Assembly: GCA_029817715.1 (NCBI GenBank)
Contig: JARUPY010000537.1
Span: forward strand, 1,364,001 to 1,428,000
Direction of reading: 5' to 3'
From: Melastoma dodecandrum
Lineage: Eukaryota > Streptophyta > Magnoliopsida > Myrtales > Melastomataceae
Length of the DNA: 64,000 bases
This document shows positions 1 to 10,740 of the stretch, in pieces. The position numbers and the translations under genes were made by a program. Below the pieces are notes generated by a model. It saw nothing but the letters and a program-made list of their open reading frames with translations. It did not search any database and was not told where the DNA came from. Numbering within the stretch: the stretch's first letter is position 1; the number at the start of each line of letters is the position of its first letter.

Positions 1-240
1 TTAGGCAACCTTCCGCCCGTCACTTTTAGAAAACTGGAGACGGTTGGCGAAGCGCCCCTCAGGTCCATTCGGGAACTAAGGGAAGGTTCAACCCATTTTC
101 TTTCCGCAGCATTCGACGCTTGAGTCGTGATGTTGACCGGTTGGACCTTGGGGGAGTGGGCCGGGATACTCGGGTCATCCGAACCGCCACGCGCGTGATA
201 GGTCGGAAGGCGCACGTACAGTGGTCTTCGTGCGCATTTT
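1..240 (+). repeat. GC-rich dispersed repeat fragment, copy 1
   Basis: This GC-rich stretch shares a recognisable order of words with 11718-11945 in the same orientation, including the cores 'gaccggttgg' and 'cttgggggag' and a cgcgcgtg/cgcgtgc block. It is much richer in GC than the DNA after it. It runs off the left edge of the window, so its full length is unknown. The second copy directly follows a Tat-like gypsy LTR relic, so this is probably the matching part of another such element. No open coding capacity was seen. Confidence 0.5.
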
Positions 241-1643
241 AGTAAAGCTGCGGCCGAGAAAGTCATGGTCATGATAAGGAGTCGAGCCATTCATTCTTTC
301 GGTAGAAGTTTGCATATATCTATACTCCCATTGTACTTTATAAAGGAAAAACACCTTGGATGGGCATTTGTTACCGAACCACTCTGATTATGTATCAAGT
401 TGGTACTCTTACAGAGAATATGAACACTTTTCTTATAAGAACTTGTTGCTTAAATGAAAAAAAAAAAGATGTCGTATTCGTATTAAGAGACCTAATTCAA
501 AGAACGTGATCACGTCGAACATGTCCTCATTGGGTCGTGTTCAATCTCATATATCTCAATTTGGGTCGTGCTCGTGTACTATGTCCGGGACTATCCCGAA
601 TTCTTACATGTTTTTTCTTTGTAATATAACCTGAGAAATCTTTTATTGCAGTGTGCGAGACATGACTATGTTAAATAGTTATAGCATGAGGAATGAATCA
701 ACAACACATTTTTGCACCAAATTATATCTACGACGAATACCGTCATATAGTTCACGCTAACTTTGTTCAATCGAATTATGAGCAGATCATGACATTGATA
801 TAAGTCCAAAAGTAAAATGGGCTGAGAGGTATGTAATTACAGTGCTATGAATTTTACTCTGGTTAACATATGTGAAACACATGAGCTCGGACGATTTCCA
901 GTTGAAATTAACGTCAGAAAACTTGGAGGGAGGAGCTCACAAAGCAAACCACAGAATGATTTCAAAGACAAACTACAAATTTCGATGAAAGCAATGAATC
1001 AGACATAATTGACATCTATTGGGGTCCATTGCTGGAATTGTCTCTGAGAGATCTAATACGATGGATGCAACGGACGGAGGAAGCCTGATGGGCAGAACAT
1101 AGGTATAATAAAGCTGTCTTCATTGTTCTGTAACTTGCAGTGGATGCCTAAACTATTTCTTATTTGAATTTGGTATCGAGAAACTATGGAGATAGCTTTG
1201 TAAGTTCATGCCGAATATTGTATAATATAGTATGTTCTTGACATGAAAGAAACGTAGAACGATAGTTGAGACCACGAGCATAAGACAGAAGATGTAAACA
1301 TAAATGAAAGGTAAATGAAAAATGTTACATGGGGCAAAGACGCTTTCAATGAATACAAGATTCAATCATGTTTGTGACTATCGTGAAACATGTGCTTGAA
1401 TCAATGGCGACAAAGTGGGAATCAGCTATGCAAACTAAAGAATGAGTCCAAAAGCTAGTAACAAATTTCGGTTGGATCAACAAAACGTGATTTTCTAGAG
1501 TGAAAGCAATGTTTAGATGTAATAACTATCCCTCTTTCTCAATATATATGCATATGACTCTTCATTTCTATTGCATTCGGCACTCGAAATATCCATGAGA
1601 AATAAATGATCATTGGGCGAGGCATTCCCATCTTGCAGCAGTA
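241..1643. other. Intergenic DNA, no gene recognised
   Basis: The stretch is AT-rich and holds no recognisable coding domain, RNA gene or mobile element. It lies upstream of the Gnk2-like gene and may carry its promoter, but no element could be assigned with confidence. Confidence 0.5.
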
Positions 1644-2129
1644 ATGATACTCGTCTTGATTGTTGTCTTCTTCACAGGGAATGTGGAAACAGCTTTTAAT
1701 GCGACCCTGATGTCAAGGATCTGCAACGGAAAAATATTTTCATTTCTTGATGATAGATTCGGTGTACCTGGTGATATATTAGATTTGGTTATCGCGAAAA
1801 CTGTGGGGACTCCCAGTTCTGTTGTCAGCACCGAGATCAGTCATTCGGGCACTCTCTACGGGGCCGCCTACTGCAGCGGGACTCTCACGCTCCTGGAATG
1901 CAGTGGTTGTTTGGGCTCTGCCAAAAGTCTTCTCTTCGAGACGTGCAGCAGACATGGCGAGGGGGCTCAAGTTCACCTCAAGGATTGCGATCTCAGGTAC
2001 GAAGCTTATCCTATAAGTGATGTAAATCCCCCAAATTGTGAGTTGCATGAGACATGCATTAGGAGGTTTATCCTTTGTTTGGCGCAAATATTGCCACAAA
2101 CTTATTCCTCGAGGGGGGGGGGGACTTGA
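1644..2129 (+). CDS. Gnk2 (DUF26) domain secreted protein, ginkbilobin-like
   Basis: The 161-residue frame begins with a hydrophobic segment (MILVLIVVFF) that looks like a signal peptide, so the product is expected to be secreted. It has one Gnk2/DUF26 domain. The hallmark C-X8-C-X2-C motif is at residues 77, 86 and 89, and further cysteines at 27, 101 and 115 complete the six-cysteine pattern. The closing LRYEAY motif is at 118-122. In ginkbilobin the fold binds mannose and inhibits fungi; the same domain forms the ectodomain of cysteine-rich receptor kinases and plasmodesmata-located proteins. No transmembrane or kinase part follows, so this fits the single-domain secreted group. The last 37 or so residues, with three more cysteines and a poly-G run just before the stop, are not typical of the family. 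They may be read-through into an intron or the result of a lost stop. The first ATG before the hydrophobic segment was taken as start. Confidence 0.72.
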   Translation: MILVLIVVFFTGNVETAFNATLMSRICNGKIFSFLDDRFGVPGDILDLVIAKTVGTPSSVVSTEISHSGTLYGAAYCSGTLTLLECSGCLGSAKSLLFETCSRHGEGAQVHLKDCDLRYEAYPISDVNPPNCELHETCIRRFILCLAQILPQTYSSRGGGT

Positions 2130-2138
2130 ACTCAACCG

Positions 2139-2241
2139 GGGAACCACATGATGACAATTATGGGGAATAAAATGATGAAGAGCAATTATGGGGAATAAAA
2201 TGATGAAGAGTAATTATAGGGAACCACATGATGACAATCCC
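2139..2241. repeat. Short tandem repeat after the Gnk2-like gene
   Basis: Two adjacent copies of a unit of about 28 bp (core ggggaataaaatgatgaag) are bracketed by two copies of gaaccacatgatgacaat. It starts within about 20 bp of a run of G residues at the end of the Gnk2-like frame. It looks like a local slippage product. Confidence 0.7.
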
Positions 2242-2602
2242 ACCCCCATAGCTATGAGGAAGGCACATGATGACACCCATGGCCAAGTGCTACATGCTTC
2301 TTCGGAGAAGAAGAGAGAAAGAGGACGGCAACACAACACCATCCGATCAAGGTAAGCTCCGAAGGTATGGAGACCCCCAAACCAACCTAACCTCGAAGAG
2401 TTGGCCGCACCTTCACAAAGCGATGGTTGCGACTAGGATAAATGGTGGCAGCACCGAACGACTCCCCGGAATCCTCCCTTCATCATGAATTCGTTCGATT
2501 CTTCCTCGGGCCAACCCGAGGCAAGGGAACCCCTCGGAACACACTGTTATCAACGAGTTCGGAATGGTCGGAGGCTGGAATCGCGAAGTACTACGTCGGC
2601 AG

Positions 2603-3144
2603 TGTTGGAATTTTATTGAACCTTTGTTTTCTTTCTTTTGTTTTGTTTATAAAATTCCTTTGGGCTATAATTAATTATGTTTTATCTATCTTGAAAAACC
2701 GGGTTGTATGTTGATTACGGGACAATGCATGATAGTCCATTGAGGTTCGGTGATCTTTGTTATGGACTTTTGCGACATCTCGGTTATTGTATGATGTGGG
2801 CTGAACGGCAATTCGGTGTAGGCCAAGTATCGGCGTAAGCCCGTGATGGAAGGGCCCGTCGACTAATGTAAGCGCTAGGTCCCCTCTTTCGCTGATAACA
2901 GAGATTGTTGTTCCATCGGCCGTTTTATCAGAAGAAAGGGGAAGACCTAGGGCGCCGTTTTATCAGAAGAAAGGGGAAGACCTAGATCATACCGTTCGTC
3001 TCTTCCGGATTGCTGCTAAGGATCGTCACTTCCGCATTCTTTCTATTGGAGATCATGGCGCAATCAGGTACGCATCCGTTTTCCCCGTTCTTGGTGTCCC
3101 AAATCGATACGGTGATCTTGGGTTAGCGACTAGATTCGCTTACA
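2603..3144 (+). repeat. 5' LTR of the copia element (542 bp)
   Basis: It starts TGTTGG and ends TTACA, and matches 8669-9196 closely along its length. It is 14 bp longer than the 3' LTR. A 31-bp block (2920-2950) is repeated in tandem at 2955-2985 here, where the 3' LTR has a single copy followed by different sequence. Confidence 0.95.
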
Positions 3145-3146
3145 TG

Positions 3147-3158
3147 TGGTATCAGAGC
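3147..3158 (+). other. Primer binding site (initiator tRNA-Met type)
   Basis: The 12 bases TGGTATCAGAGC lie 2 bp inside the end of the 5' LTR. This is the standard plant retrotransposon site for priming first-strand synthesis with the 3' end of tRNA-Met. Confidence 0.93.
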
Positions 3159-3294
3159 ACCCGTTTGTCGATTTGGGATCCGCACGATGTTTGATTATGT
3201 ATTTCTGAAAAGATTTCGCGATTTGGGATCGATTATGGTGATTAGGATCGGTTTTCGCGAAATTAGGTTTAGAGGAAGACGAACAGACGTCCTT

Positions 3295-3379
3295 CCGCAG
3301 CTACGGCGGATCCCGCCGCAGCTGCGGAACATTCTGCTACCGCGCGCCGCAGCTGCGGCGGATCACTCCGCAGCTGCGG
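3295..3379 (+). repeat. Four palindromic CCGCAGCTGCGG motifs in the copia leader
   Basis: Four 12-bp palindromes occur within 85 bp at 3295-3306 (one mismatch), 3316-3327, 3347-3358 and 3368-3379. Each can fold on itself or pair with the others. They lie between the primer site and gag, where retroelements usually carry dimerisation and packaging signals. That role is inferred. Confidence 0.75.
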
Positions 3380-3470
3380 AAGTCCATAAAAAAAAAAAAA
3401 GGTTATTATTGAGCATACATATGTGACTAAGGGAACATGTGATCTTTGTGAGTGAACTTGTGGGTGTTTT

Positions 3471-3735
3471 CACATTTGTGCTGTAAGCGTTTGGCTGCCA
3501 AAGTGGCTCGTTTACGGTGACAGGTGGGTCATCTCACGGGCATGTGCATTAAGGGTAAGCGGCTTTTGGATTTGTGCTCTGGTCGTTTGGTTGCCAAAGC
3601 GACTCGACCTGAGTGACAACCGGGTTTTCTTACAATCGTACGTGTCCTCAGCAAGTGAGTTATCTCATATTTGTGCTTTGAGTGCTTGGCTGCCAAAGCG
3701 GCTCACTCAAAGTGACAGGTGGGATTTTCTCGGAC
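3471..3735 (+). repeat. Three diverged ~97-bp tandem repeats in the copia leader
   Basis: Units start near 3477, 3573 and 3672. Each carries tgtgct, then a TTGGCTGCCAAAG or TTGGTTGCCAAAG block, then ctc, then gtgaca followed by g-rich sequence. The TTGG...CCAA block can form a short stem. The units lie in the untranslated leader before gag. Confidence 0.75.
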
Positions 3736-3851
3736 TTGTTGAGGGTTGCTAGAGTGTCTTGACTTTGCTGGTGTGGGGTCCTTCTGCCCAAAGGTGTTGG
3801 ATTTACTGCATTTGGCGTTGTTTGAGGCTCTCTGGTTGATAGTCTATGTAA

Positions 3852-5891
3852 ATGACTATTGCTGTTATGTTCACTCATGTATTTGTTCCTCTTGTTTCAG
3901 TCACTCTTGCCTTAAACAATACTGGTGTTGGCGTAGTTGAGGTCCTAAATGGATCTAATTTCAATAAGTGGAAGGATGAGCTTCTGTATGCCCTGGGATT
4001 TGTAAATCTGGATTTAGCCTTGCGAGTGGATCGCCCCGCTCCGCTTACTGAGGCTAGTACCCCAATGGAAAGGGAGTACTTTAGCAAGTGGGAGCATTCG
4101 AACTATATGAGTCTTCTAGCCATGAGGAGATCAATTTCAGAACATCTGTTGAGTGGGTTACCTGAGGCTTCCACTGCTAAGGAGTTGCTCACTGCTCTTG
4201 GAGATAGGTACCTTGTACCCGATATGGCTGAATCTAGTGTCCTGTTGAAAAAGCTGACGAGTATGTCTTATGACAATGTGGGAGGAGTGAGATACTATAT
4301 TCTGAAAATGATTTCCCTCCAGTCCAAACTAAAAAGCCTTGAGATTCCTCTCCCAGATAAGTTCATCATTCTTCATGCTCTCAATTCCTTGCCTCCGAAT
4401 TTCTCTCAGATCAAAACTGCCTTTATTTCCCAAAACGAGAGTTGGACTATCAATGATCTCATTAGTAAGTGTATGGCGGAGGAGGAGAAACTTAAGAGGG
4501 AGAAGAGTGAGAGTGCCTTTCTTGTGTCTTCTTCTAGACCTTCTTTTGTGAAGGGTAAAAAGCACTCTAAGCGTTTTCACCCCGGTGCTTCTAAGAATAC
4601 GGGCTTTAAGAGGCATGGTCACGATCAGAGTGAGGGAGGTTCAAGGGTTGTCTCTAAAAAGGATATCAAATGTTTCTATTGCCAAAAGTTAGGACATATG
4701 AAGAAGGATTGTTTTAAGCTTAAGGCTCGACTTGAGCAAAATAAGTCTGGAGGTAACTCTTCTGTTCTAGTATGTTTTGAATCGAATCTAGTTGATGTCT
4801 CACCTAGTTCTTGGTGGATTGATAGTGGAGCTTCTGTGCATGTTACTATGACATTACAAGGGTTCAAGAGCATAAGGAAACCAAGTGAAACGGAGTCAAA
4901 GCTTAAAGTGGGGAACGATGTTGAAGTCCAAGTCGAGTCCATAGGAGTTGTTCGTCTTGTTCTAGAGTCAAATCATGTTCTCATGTTGAGAAATGTCTTT
5001 TACGTTCCCACTATTAGAAGAAACTTGATTTCTATTTCAGCTTTGAACTCTAGTGGATACTCTTTTCTTTTTGAACGAGGTTCAGTTCGATTGTCTTTGA
5101 ATTCTCAGATTGTTGGTTCTGGAATTCTAAATAATGGATTATTTCAATTGCTTTTGACTCCTACTCCTTTTCAAAATTTCTCGATTGAGTCGAGTACCTC
5201 CAAGAGACCTTTATCCATTGAAAATTCTTGTCTGTTGTGGCATAAACGTTTAGGCCACATATCGAGAGAAAGGATTCAAAGATTAGTCAAAAATGAAATT
5301 TTACCTTCTCTTGATTTCAGTGATCTAGAAACTTGTGTAGATTGCATTAAAGGCAAATTCACCAAGTCTAAGAAGAAAGGAGCTACTCGTAGCTCAGAGC
5401 TTTTAGAAATCATCCACACTGACATCTCTGGACCTTATCCTACTACCTTGTATGGAAACAAATACTTTATAACATTTATAGATGACTTTTCTCGGTATGG
5501 CTATCTCTATTTCATTAAAGAGAAGTCAGAAGCTCTCGACAAATTTAAAGTCTTTAAGACTGAAGTCGAGAAGCAGTTAGAGAAATTGATTAAGGTAGTA
5601 CGGTCTGATCGTGGTGGTGAGTACTATGGTAGACATGATGGTTCTGGACAACAAATGGGACCGTTTGCTAAGTACTTACAGGAACATGGAATTGTTCCAC
5701 AATATACCATGCCTTATACGCCCGAACAAAATGGTGTGGCCGAAAGGCGGAATCGCACCCTTATGGACATGATGAGAAGCATGATGAGTAGGTCTAACCT
5801 ACCTTGTTTTCTATGGGGTGAAGCACTTAGATCCGCTTTGTATATCCTTAACCGTGTTCCTTCAAGATCTGTTCCCAAAACTCCTTTCTAA
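3852..5891 (+). pseudogene. copia gag-protease-integrase part of the polyprotein, ended by a premature stop
   Basis: The frame has an N-terminal copia gag domain, then a CCHC zinc knuckle ([14 protein letters not shown], near 4671). The aspartic protease signature DSGAS is near 4820. A GAG-pre-integrase zinc motif (WHKRLGH, near 5239) is followed by an integrase core with [15 protein letters not shown] and [10 protein letters not shown], which hold the D, D and E catalytic residues. The frame stops at TAA 5889-5891 and the same frame continues with integrase sequence straight after, so this is a nonsense mutation and not the natural end. The ATG at 3852 is the first before recognisable gag sequence. 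A pyrimidine-rich stretch ending in CAG at 3900 also looks like a splice acceptor, so the true N-terminus is uncertain. Confidence 0.93.
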
Positions 5892-7956
5892 ATTTGGACT
5901 GGTCGTAAACCTAGCCTTAATCATCTTCGTGTGTGGGGGTGTCCTGCTGAGGTTAAAATCTTCAATCCCCATATGAGTAAAATCGAGTCAAGGACTTCTC
6001 GTTGCTTTTTCATTGGATATCCTGATAGGTCTAAAGGGTACAGGTTCTATTGTCCTAGTCGTGGAAGGACTGTGATTGACTCCATGAATGCAAGGTTCTT
6101 GGAGTTTGATGTTGCTGATGGGGTTAGTACTGGAGTTGATGTTTCAGACACTTTCGAGCAGAATGAGAAAGTATTCTTTCCTCTTTCAATCCCACATAGT
6201 GACGTTCCGATTGTACCCAGTGATGTTACTGAACAACCCATTGTTGATGATTTTTTCACACAGCCTGAGTCTTCTTCTCAAGAGGCTCCTGTCAGGAGAT
6301 CTGTTAGACAAAGACGACCTGCTATCAGTGATGATTATATAGTTTATCTTGGTGAATCTGATGTTAGTCTGACAGATCCTTTGAGCTATCGGGAGGCTGT
6401 TTCTGTTCCCCATAGTAGTATGTGGCTTAATGCTATGCGAGAAGAAATGACTTCGATGTCACAGAATGATGTGTGGGAGCTTGTGAATTTACCCGATGGT
6501 CATCGACCAGTTGGGTGTAAATGGGTGTTCAAAACTAAGAGGGATGCCAATGGAAAGGTGGATCGCTATAAGGCAAGGTTAGTGGCGAAAGGGTTTACAC
6601 AACAACCAGGTATTGATTATACCGAGACCTTTTCTCCCGTCTCCTCTAAGGATGGCTTTCGTATAATCATGGCTTTGGTTGCACATTTTGATCTTGAACT
6701 GCATCAGATGGATGTTAAGACTGCTTTTCTAAATGGTAGTCTTGAAGAAGATGTATATATGGAACAACCTGAGGGATTTGAGGAAATTGGTAAGGAGAAC
6801 ATGGTTTGTAAGCTTAAGAAGTCTATCTATGGTCTGAAACAGGCATCTCGTCAGTGGTACTTAAAATTTGATGAAGTAGTGACTTCTTTTGGATTCGTTG
6901 AAAATAAAGTAGATCATTGCATCTACCTAAAGACCAGTGGGAGTAAGTATATTTTTCTGGTCTTGTATGTTGATGATATCCTCCTTGCTAGTAGTGATGT
7001 TGGGTTGCTCCGTGAAACCAAAATAATGTTGACAAAGTCTTTTGATATGAAAGACCTTGGGGAGGCATCTTTTGTTCTTGGCATAGATATACGTCGAGAT
7101 AGATCTCGTGGGCTATTGGGACTCTCTCAAAGGGCATATATTGATAGAGTATTGAAACGTTTTGAGATGGAAGGTTGTAAACCCAGTGTTGCACCTGTAC
7201 AAAAGGGGGAAAAATTCAGTAAAAATCAGTGTCCTAAGAATGACTTTGAAAAGAAGTCGATGGTGAGTATACCTTATGCTAGTGCTGTTGGGAGTTTGAT
7301 GTATGCTCAGGTTTGTACTAGGCCGGACATTGCATTTGCAGTGAGTGTTCTTGGGAGATATCAGTCTAATCCAGGTCCTGATCACTGGATGGCTGCCAAG
7401 AAAGTTATGAGGTATCTAAAGGGGACACTGATTATATGCTTGTGTACAGGCGCTCAGATAGTCTTGAAGTAGTGGGTTATACTGATTCTGACTTTGGGAC
7501 ATGCCCAGATGATAGGAAATCTACTTCAGGATGCATATTCATGAAGGCCGGTGGGGCAGTTTCTTGGAAAAGTGTGAAGCAAACTCTGACAGCTTCATCC
7601 ACTATGCAGGCAGAGTTTGTGGCATGTTATGGGCAGTGACACATGCTATTTGGCTAAGAAACTTTATATTGGGGCTTGTAGTTGTTGATTCTATATGTAG
7701 GCCACTTAGGATATTTTGTGATAACAGCGCAGCTGTGATGTTCTCGAAGAACAATAAGAGTTTGAGTGGTTCGAAACATATAGAAATCAAATATCTCGCT
7801 GTCAGGGATCATGTAAAGAAAGGGGATGTTGAGATTGAGCACATCCGCACTGACGCGATGATTGCAGACCCGTTAAGCAAGGGATTACCACCTGGTGTTT
7901 TTCAGGTTCATGTTACCAGTATGGGGGTGGTAGAGTCTTTTGATGTACTTGGTTAG
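5892..7956 (+). pseudogene. copia integrase end, reverse transcriptase and RNase H, two frameshifts
   Basis: The frame of the preceding segment continues after the stop, through the integrase C-terminal part (VWGCPAEV) and the reverse transcriptase (about 6450-7110). Visible motifs are KWVFKTKRD, KARLVAKGF, the QMDVKTAFLNG block with a catalytic Asp, SIYGLKQASRQWY and YVDD near 6970. Near 7425 the frame shifts by a lost base and RNase H continues in another frame (VGYTDSDF, DRKSTSG) until 7639. A second lost base near 7630 moves the remainder (CDNSAAV, KHIEIKY, DPLSKGLP) into the third frame, ending at 7956. All other conserved blocks are present. About 700 bp of 3' untranslated sequence follow before the purine tract. 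Confidence 0.93.
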
Positions 7957-8654
7957 TGGGAGTTTGTGTTGGATGTTTTTGACATCCATGTTGATGTATG
8001 ATTGAAACATTTTAAAGTTTCAATGATTATATGATGATCATCTGTTATTCATTATGTTGGTTGTTACATGTGCATATGTGTGAAAGTATCAAGATTTTGC
8101 ATTTATCTTGAGCATGACGGTTTTGTCAAATTAGTATGTCTCTGATGACACCATTGAGGTTCTCGCGAGTTTTGTTTTGAGTCATACGATGGCAATAGTG
8201 CCAGCTTATTTCATCCGGCTTTTCTAAAGCATTGAGGTTATTGATGGGTACTCTGATTTCACTGAAGTATGTAGGTTACAGAGGTTTTCTCTGACTTCTG
8301 TGAAATATAAAGGGTTACAGAGGATTTTTCCTGACTTCTATGAAGTATAAAGGTTACAGGAAAATTTATAGGACCGACCGAAAATAACATCATTGTGATC
8401 ACCATTGAGGGATGTTATTTTCGGCTACACCGCCACATTGACCTATTGGCGTTAGAGTTGTGGATGCTTGTGATCATGGTTGTCTAATGTCGGTAAATGA
8501 TGTGACGACGGCCATGGTTCGGTGTTAGCGACTTTGATGGCCGAGGTTGTTTTGAGATGTTGTCCCGTATATCGTTTTCTATGATATGGCCATATCTGTG
8601 TACAGCCCGAGAGTCTTTTAAAGTAAAGTTTTTGAGTTTTTGAAATTAATCATA

Positions 8655-8668
8655 GCCCAGTGGGAGAA
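8655..8668 (+). other. Polypurine tract of the copia element
   Basis: The sequence AGCCCAGTGGGAGA sits directly before the 3' LTR start at 8669. It is the usual plant copia context for second-strand priming. Confidence 0.85.
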
Positions 8669-9196
8669 TGTTGGAATTTTATTGAACCTTTGTTTTCTTT
8701 CTTTTGTTTTGTTTATAAAATTCCTTTGGGCTATAATTAATTATATTTTATCTATCTTGAAAAACCGGGTTGTATGTTGATTACGGGACAATGCATGATA
8801 GTCCATTGAGGTTCGGTGATATTTGTTATGGACTTTTGCGACATCTCGGTTATTGTATGATGTGGGTTGGACGGCAATTCGGTGTAGGCCAAGTATCGGC
8901 GTAAGCCCGTGATGGAAGGGCCCGTCGACTAATGTAAGCGCTAGGTCCCCTCTTTCGCTGATAACAGAGATTGTTGTTCCATCGGCCGTTTTATCAGAAG
9001 AAAGGGGAAGACCTAGGGCGCTGTTTTCTTGCTGCAGATTATACCGTTCGTCTCTTCCGGATTGCTGCTAAGGATCGTCACTTCCGCGTTCTTTCTATTG
9101 GAGATCATGGCGCAATCAGGTACGCATCCGTTTTCCCCGTTCTTGGTGTCCCAAATCGATACGGTGATCTTGGGTTAGCGACTAGATTCGCTTACA
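8669..9196 (+). repeat. 3' LTR of the copia element (528 bp)
   Basis: It starts TGTTGGAATT, ends CTTACA, and is followed by the target duplication GGCAG. It has one copy of the 31-bp block that is doubled in the 5' LTR. Apart from that block it differs from the 5' LTR at only a few positions by eye. Confidence 0.95.
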
Positions 9197-9201
9197 GGCA
9201 G

Positions 9202-10740
9202 TTCGCTCCTGAGGGCTTTGCTCTTCCGTCCAGCAACGGAATTAAGCCTAGTCAGGTCCAGTCTCTTCCTTTCTCTCTTCTAGTCGCGTGGATAGCTTAT
9301 ACGTCTAAATCGAGCATGTATAGCCTGAGTTATGACTGATTCTTGGGATATACGTGTGCTGGAACTTCGCTGCTGTCATTACTTCGTAATTTATGCATAA
9401 CTCTTCTCTCAGTACATGGATTGAGCTGATTTTAGACTCTTTGGGTTCCTTTCTTAATGGAGAACAACTTCTCTGTTGAAAAGTTTTCTAAACAAGCACA
9501 TTTTGCTAGTGTTTTTTCTCCTTGAATGCTGGAGCATAAAACTGACCTGTTTCGTGCATCCACGATGCGGCAGTTACACTCCGTTGGACATAACTTTGTC
9601 TGTACAGCTCGGATCTGCATGAAACTACTTGGTATCACTTTTCATTTGAGTTATCTAAAACTTTTGTGTTTTGGACTTCTTCATTCGAGGTCTCTTCAGT
9701 TGGTTTTTTGTCCATCAAAGTTGGACTGTGATTTAGCCTCTGTCTGCACACGAGCAGGAAGGCTGATTCGGTTTTCTTGACATAACTTTAACACCAAAGC
9801 TCTATTTTACCTAAAACTTATTGCATCAGATGTCTCTGTTAGTGACCTAAAGCTTTCATGTTTTGACAATTTTCATTCAAGCAACAAAATCTGGTCAAAT
9901 TGTTAGTGGAACGCAGTGAACACAAAATGTCATTGCACCCTGCAGAAGACAAATACTTCTGTAAAGAAAAATATGTAGTTTTCAAACCACGTCTTGGAAG
10001 TTTATGAAATATATTTTTCCAGGACCATATTTCATTTTTCCACAACTTTCCTTTTTTGAGTTTTTATATTAAGCTCCATCTAGTCGGTCTAATAATTCAG
10101 GGAAGAAAAACCCCTCCTTGCCTCTTGCCTTCCAGCGGCAGAATGAGTAGTCTATGCACCAGAAGGCATAACTTGCTCATATAAACTTCGAATCAATTCA
10201 AATTAGAACCTCAAGTTGGAACATTCAATTATTTACAACTTTCATGTTTTACATTTCTAATTTTGAACAAGTTCAGCACACGGTCAATGGGGGTCAATCT
10301 CACCCCTGTAAGCTGTCCGACTGGAACATGTCCAGTTTGAACAGCCTCACTCTTTGCCTTACTGGAAGCACATCACATGTTATTGTTTTCTACATTTTTA
10401 CATCATGGATTATCTGTAAGTTTTCTAGCTTATGGTAAAATTTCACAAATTTTAGAGAAGTTTACGGCAAGTTATGAATTTTTTAATTTTCGTCCATTTG
10501 TCACAATTCAAGGAAACGTTCGAAGATTGGCCAAACATTTCTTTCGACGGCATAACTACCTACGTTTGTCTCTTTGGTCATATGTTTCGAACATTCTACT
10601 TTCGATATGCTTTCACTCTCATAGGATTCATAACAAGTATGAACCAACGGACCGGACATGGAACCTCTCTAGCTATTTATTTGAGGATTTCTCAAAAGAT
10701 CACAAGTTGACTCGATTCTTCATCATCAAACGGTAAGTCA
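9202..10740. other. Intergenic DNA right of the copia element
   Basis: The first part continues the sequence interrupted by the copia insertion. The rest is AT-rich with only short, unrecognised open frames. No gene, RNA or further mobile element could be supported. Confidence 0.45.

Larger units (their letters stand above)
2603..9196 (+). mobile_element. Complete Ty1/copia LTR retrotransposon, pol inactivated
   Basis: The element has two LTRs that both start TGTTGGAATT and end CTTACA. A tRNA-Met type primer site lies 2 bp after the 5' LTR, and a purine tract lies just before the 3' LTR. A perfect 5-bp target duplication, GGCAG, occurs at 2598-2602 and 9197-9201. The gag-pol order is gag, protease, integrase, reverse transcriptase, RNase H, which is the copia order. 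One nonsense codon and two frameshifts break the polyprotein, so this copy could move only with proteins supplied in trans. The clean target duplication and similar LTRs argue for a fairly recent insertion. The insertion split an existing sequence that reads from 2602 into 9202. Confidence 0.96.

Noticed and set aside
3883..3900. Splice acceptor at the start of copia gag
   Set aside because: The pyrimidine-rich stretch ending in CAG is suggestive, but no matching donor could be fixed in the leader, so no intron was called.
8971..9339. Open frame of 122 codons across the end of the copia 3' LTR
   Set aside because: It runs from LTR into flanking DNA. A matching part in the 5' LTR shows it is not a gene.
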